DNA from: DAOUKH01 sp965219875
Lineage (GTDB): Bacteria > Chloroflexota > Dehalococcoidia > SHYB01
Length of the DNA stretch: 64,000 bases
Direction of reading: 5' to 3'
NCBI GenBank assembly: GCA_965219875.1
Contig: CBDCOW010000003.1
Coordinates: 496,001 to 560,000, forward strand
Of this stretch, positions 62,320-64,000 are shown one piece after another. The notes under the pieces are model-generated. The model ran no database searches. It had not been told where the DNA came from and saw only the letters and a list, made by a program, of their open reading frames with translations. Every line of letters begins with the position of its first letter. Within the stretch, counting starts at the first letter, position 1. The translations under genes were made by a program, and so were the position numbers.

Positions 62320-63648
62320 ATGCAAGCCCTCGTCATCACCCTCGACGGTCTCGGCGACCGCCCCGCGCCGCAATTCGGCGGACGGACCGCCCTCGAGGCC
62401 GCCCACACGCCCAACCTCGACGCCATCGCCGACCAAGGGATCAACGGGCTCTTCACGTCCGTCGGCCCCGGGGTCGCCGCGGGGACGCCCGTGGGCCACG
62501 CGCTCCTCTTCGGCTACCGCTACGACGAACTTCCCGGGCGCGCCGTCTTCCACGCCGTGGCCCGCGGCATCGTTCCTCAGCCGGGTGACGTTGTCAGCCT
62601 GACGCGTTTCGCGAGCGTCGAGCGCGCCAACGGCGGCGGCTCGCTGGTGCAGCGCATGATGACGGCGCCGGAGGAGGAATCGACGGCGCTCGCGGAGGCC
62701 GTCCGTGCCTTCTCGCACGACGGCGTGGAGATCGAGCTCGTCTACACCGGCGCGACGGAGGGCGTGCTCTTCCTGCGTGGCGGCGTCAGCGACGCCGTCA
62801 CCGACTGCGACCCGCTGGGGACCGACCTGCCGGTTATCGCGGCGCAGCCTATGGATTCGGCGGAGGACCCCGAGGCCGCGGCCAAGACGGCGGCGGCGAT
62901 CAACGCCTACCTCCGCTGGGCGCACGGCGTCTTACGAGAACATCCCGTCAACGTTCACCGCGCCCAACGTGGCGAGCGGCCGATGAACTTCCTGCTCCCC
63001 AAGTGGGCGGGCCGACGGCGGCCCCTGCCCTCCTTCGAGGAGCGCTACGGCTTCAAGGCTGTCATCTTGACCTCCGAAGAAATCCTCGTCGGCGTCGCGC
63101 GCGAGCTCGGCATGGACACCTGGGAGGAGGAGGACCACGACACCGAGCGCGACCTCCGCGCGAGGCTCGCCCAGGCGGCCGCATTCCTGAGCGACGGCTA
63201 CGACTTCGTCCACATCCACACCAAGGAGCCGGACGCGACCGCCCACATGGCCGACCCCGAAAAGAAGCGCGATGCCATCGAAGCCTTGGACCGCGGAATG
63301 GAGACCCTCCGGGAAGGGGTCCTGCAGAACGAGGACGTCGTGACCGTGGTGACCGCCGACCACTGCACCCCCAGCGTCGTCTCGGGCAGCCTCGTCCCAG
63401 GCCGGTTCCACGACCAGCACTCCGGCGAGCCGGTTCCCCTCGCCATCGCGGGGCGTAACGCCCTCCGCGACGACGTTGCCTCGTTCAGCGAGCGCGCCTG
63501 CGCGCGCGGGGGTCTGGGACTGGTGCGGGGTGGAGACTTCATGAACATCCTGCTAAGCCAAACGGAGCGCACCAACGTGATCGGGTGGCGCGCCGCCCCC
63601 GGCGGCGGCCTCTACCGTCCAAAGCGCGTGGCATCCTTCGAGTTCTAG
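62320..63648 (+). CDS. apgM: 2,3-bisphosphoglycerate-independent phosphoglycerate mutase, ApgM type
   Basis: The 442-residue protein starts MQALVITLDGLGDRPAP with the metal-binding Asp9 of the alkaline-phosphatase superfamily. TALEAAHTPNLDAIADQGINGL follows and GTPVGHALLFGY lies in the region of the nucleophilic Ser/Thr; here the Thr is followed by PVGH. VHIHTKEPDATAHMADPEKKRDAIEALD and VVTADHCTPS carry the other metal ligands. The family interconverts 3- and 2-phosphoglycerate, though related enzymes act on phosphonates. The frame continues upstream of the ATG without homology. Confidence 0.88.
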   Translation: MQALVITLDGLGDRPAPQFGGRTALEAAHTPNLDAIADQGINGLFTSVGPGVAAGTPVGHALLFGYRYDELPGRAVFHAVARGIVPQPGDVVSLTRFASVERANGGGSLVQRMMTAPEEESTALAEAVRAFSHDGVEIELVYTGATEGVLFLRGGVSDAVTDCDPLGTDLPVIAAQPMDSAEDPEAAAKTAAAINAYLRWAHGVLREHPVNVHRAQRGERPMNFLLPKWAGRRRPLPSFEERYGFKAVILTSEEILVGVARELGMDTWEEEDHDTERDLRARLAQAAAFLSDGYDFVHIHTKEPDATAHMADPEKKRDAIEALDRGMETLREGVLQNEDVVTVVTADHCTPSVVSGSLVPGRFHDQHSGEPVPLAIAGRNALRDDVASFSERACARGGLGLVRGGDFMNILLSQTERTNVIGWRAAPGGGLYRPKRVASFEF

Positions 63649-63668
63649 ACCGAAGGAGGCGGTGGACC

Positions 63669-64000
63669 ATAGGGCGCGATCACACATCCATCCTGCGCGA
63701 GGGCGACCAGGCTCCCGACTTCACGCTACCCATCGCCGGCGGCGGCGAAATGCGCCTCGCCGACGAGCTCGCCGAGAGCGGCGTCATGCTCGTCTTCCTG
63801 CGCGGGACCATATGACCCAACTGCCGCCGATGGGTGGCTCAGTTGAGCCGCGACGCCCCCAACTACGAAGCGGCTGGTGTGCGCGTCTTCGCCATCTCGT
63901 CCCAAGGCACGCGTTCGGTAGAGCGATGGCTCGCCGCGAATCCCCAGCTCGTCCCCTGGCTCGTCGACGACGACCGCGCCGTAATCAGGCAGTACGGCGT
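63669..64000 (+). CDS. Selenocysteine peroxiredoxin-like protein (in-frame UGA at 63813-63815), partial
   Basis: LREGDQAPDFTLPIAGGG then VMLVFLRGTI-U-PNCRRWVAQLS is the AhpC/TSA-like peroxiredoxin core. In relatives this site reads RGxWCPxC, so UGA sits exactly on the peroxidatic Cys position, giving U-P-N-C. Reading continues with ISSQGTRSVERWLAANPQLVPWLVDDD to the window edge. A SECIS-like hairpin begins 20 bases after the UGA. The start is unclear: no ATG, GTG or TTG lies in frame at a sensible distance, but an ATA at 63669 sits 9 bases after AAGGAGG. A base error at 63671 would explain that. Sec would be about residue 49. Confidence 0.85.
63836..63849 (+). promoter_or_regulatory. SECIS-like hairpin of the peroxiredoxin gene
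   Basis: GGCTC-AGTT-GAGCC gives a 5-bp stem (6 bp if the A/T closes) with G as the second loop base. The loop begins 25 bases after the UGA, matching the bacterial SECIS spacing. Confidence 0.7.

Noticed and set aside
63585..63815. GTG-started 76-residue product ending at the UGA
   Set aside because: The first 28 residues are out-of-frame sequence from the phosphoglycerate mutase gene end, and stopping at this UGA would cut the peroxiredoxin at its active site.

Overview
The window is GC-rich (roughly two thirds G+C by eye), gene-dense bacterial DNA that uses the standard code, with UGA recoded in two genes. The gene content suggests a Chloroflexota-type bacterium close to Dehalococcoidia/SAR202. 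It has many CaiB/BaiF CoA-transferases, crotonases, DUF35 and SCPx-thiolase proteins, amidohydrolases and a luciferase-like monooxygenase. It also has a 23S rRNA gene transcribed alone and an HspR-DnaK pair. This placement is inference from content; no phylogeny was run.

Layout. 0-3.6 kb (minus): hemW, selB (selenocysteine elongation factor) and a NurA-like nuclease cut by the window edge. 3.7-5.4 kb: holA and a PHP phosphoesterase. 5.5-13.1 kb (plus): four CaiB CoA-transferases with a YbjQ protein, a methyltransferase and a small accessory patch (an unknown protein plus DUF6884, and a nucleotidyltransferase). 13.2-14.5 kb: two duplicated proline-rich micro-ORFs, a membrane protein and a PPOX-fold protein. 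14.6-18.2 kb: strong promoter, 23S rRNA, initiator tRNA, terminator; no 16S or 5S. 18.2-27.4 kb: a beta-propeller lipoprotein, cyclase, MBL hydrolase, Mrr-type nuclease, SnoaL protein, a striking 64-bp tandem hairpin array, an SDR, a UGSC-family selenoprotein and a DUF4268 nuclease-like protein.

27.4-30.9 kb (minus): a two-ATPase/two-permease ABC export operon. 31-36.3 kb (minus): an acyl-CoA degradation operon (EthD-like, crotonase, acyl-CoA dehydrogenase, SCPx thiolase, DUF35, crotonase). 36.5-46.8 kb: an HTH-inositol phosphate synthase fusion, MFS exporter, LLM monooxygenase, crotonase, ChrA, NudC, two amidohydrolases and an AT-hook mini-protein. 47.1-56.4 kb (minus): a tetrapyrrole operon (HTH regulator, cysG-N, hemA, hemC, cobA-hemD, hemB, a RelE/AbrB toxin-antitoxin pair, hemL) ending in dnaN. 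56.6-64 kb: a sulfite-oxidase-like protein, frameshifted mgtE, a zinc ribbon, hspR-dnaK, an ApgM-type phosphoglycerate mutase and the start of a selenocysteine peroxiredoxin.

The main message is that the window holds the selenocysteine decoding factor SelB and two genes whose reading frames run through an in-frame UGA at a redox-active position, each with a SECIS-like hairpin at the right distance. Automated calling would truncate both. The other notable structures are the tetraloop-hairpin tandem array with compensatory changes, the HTH-MIPS fusion, the toxin-antitoxin pair translationally coupled to hemL, and the duplicated proline-rich micro-ORFs.
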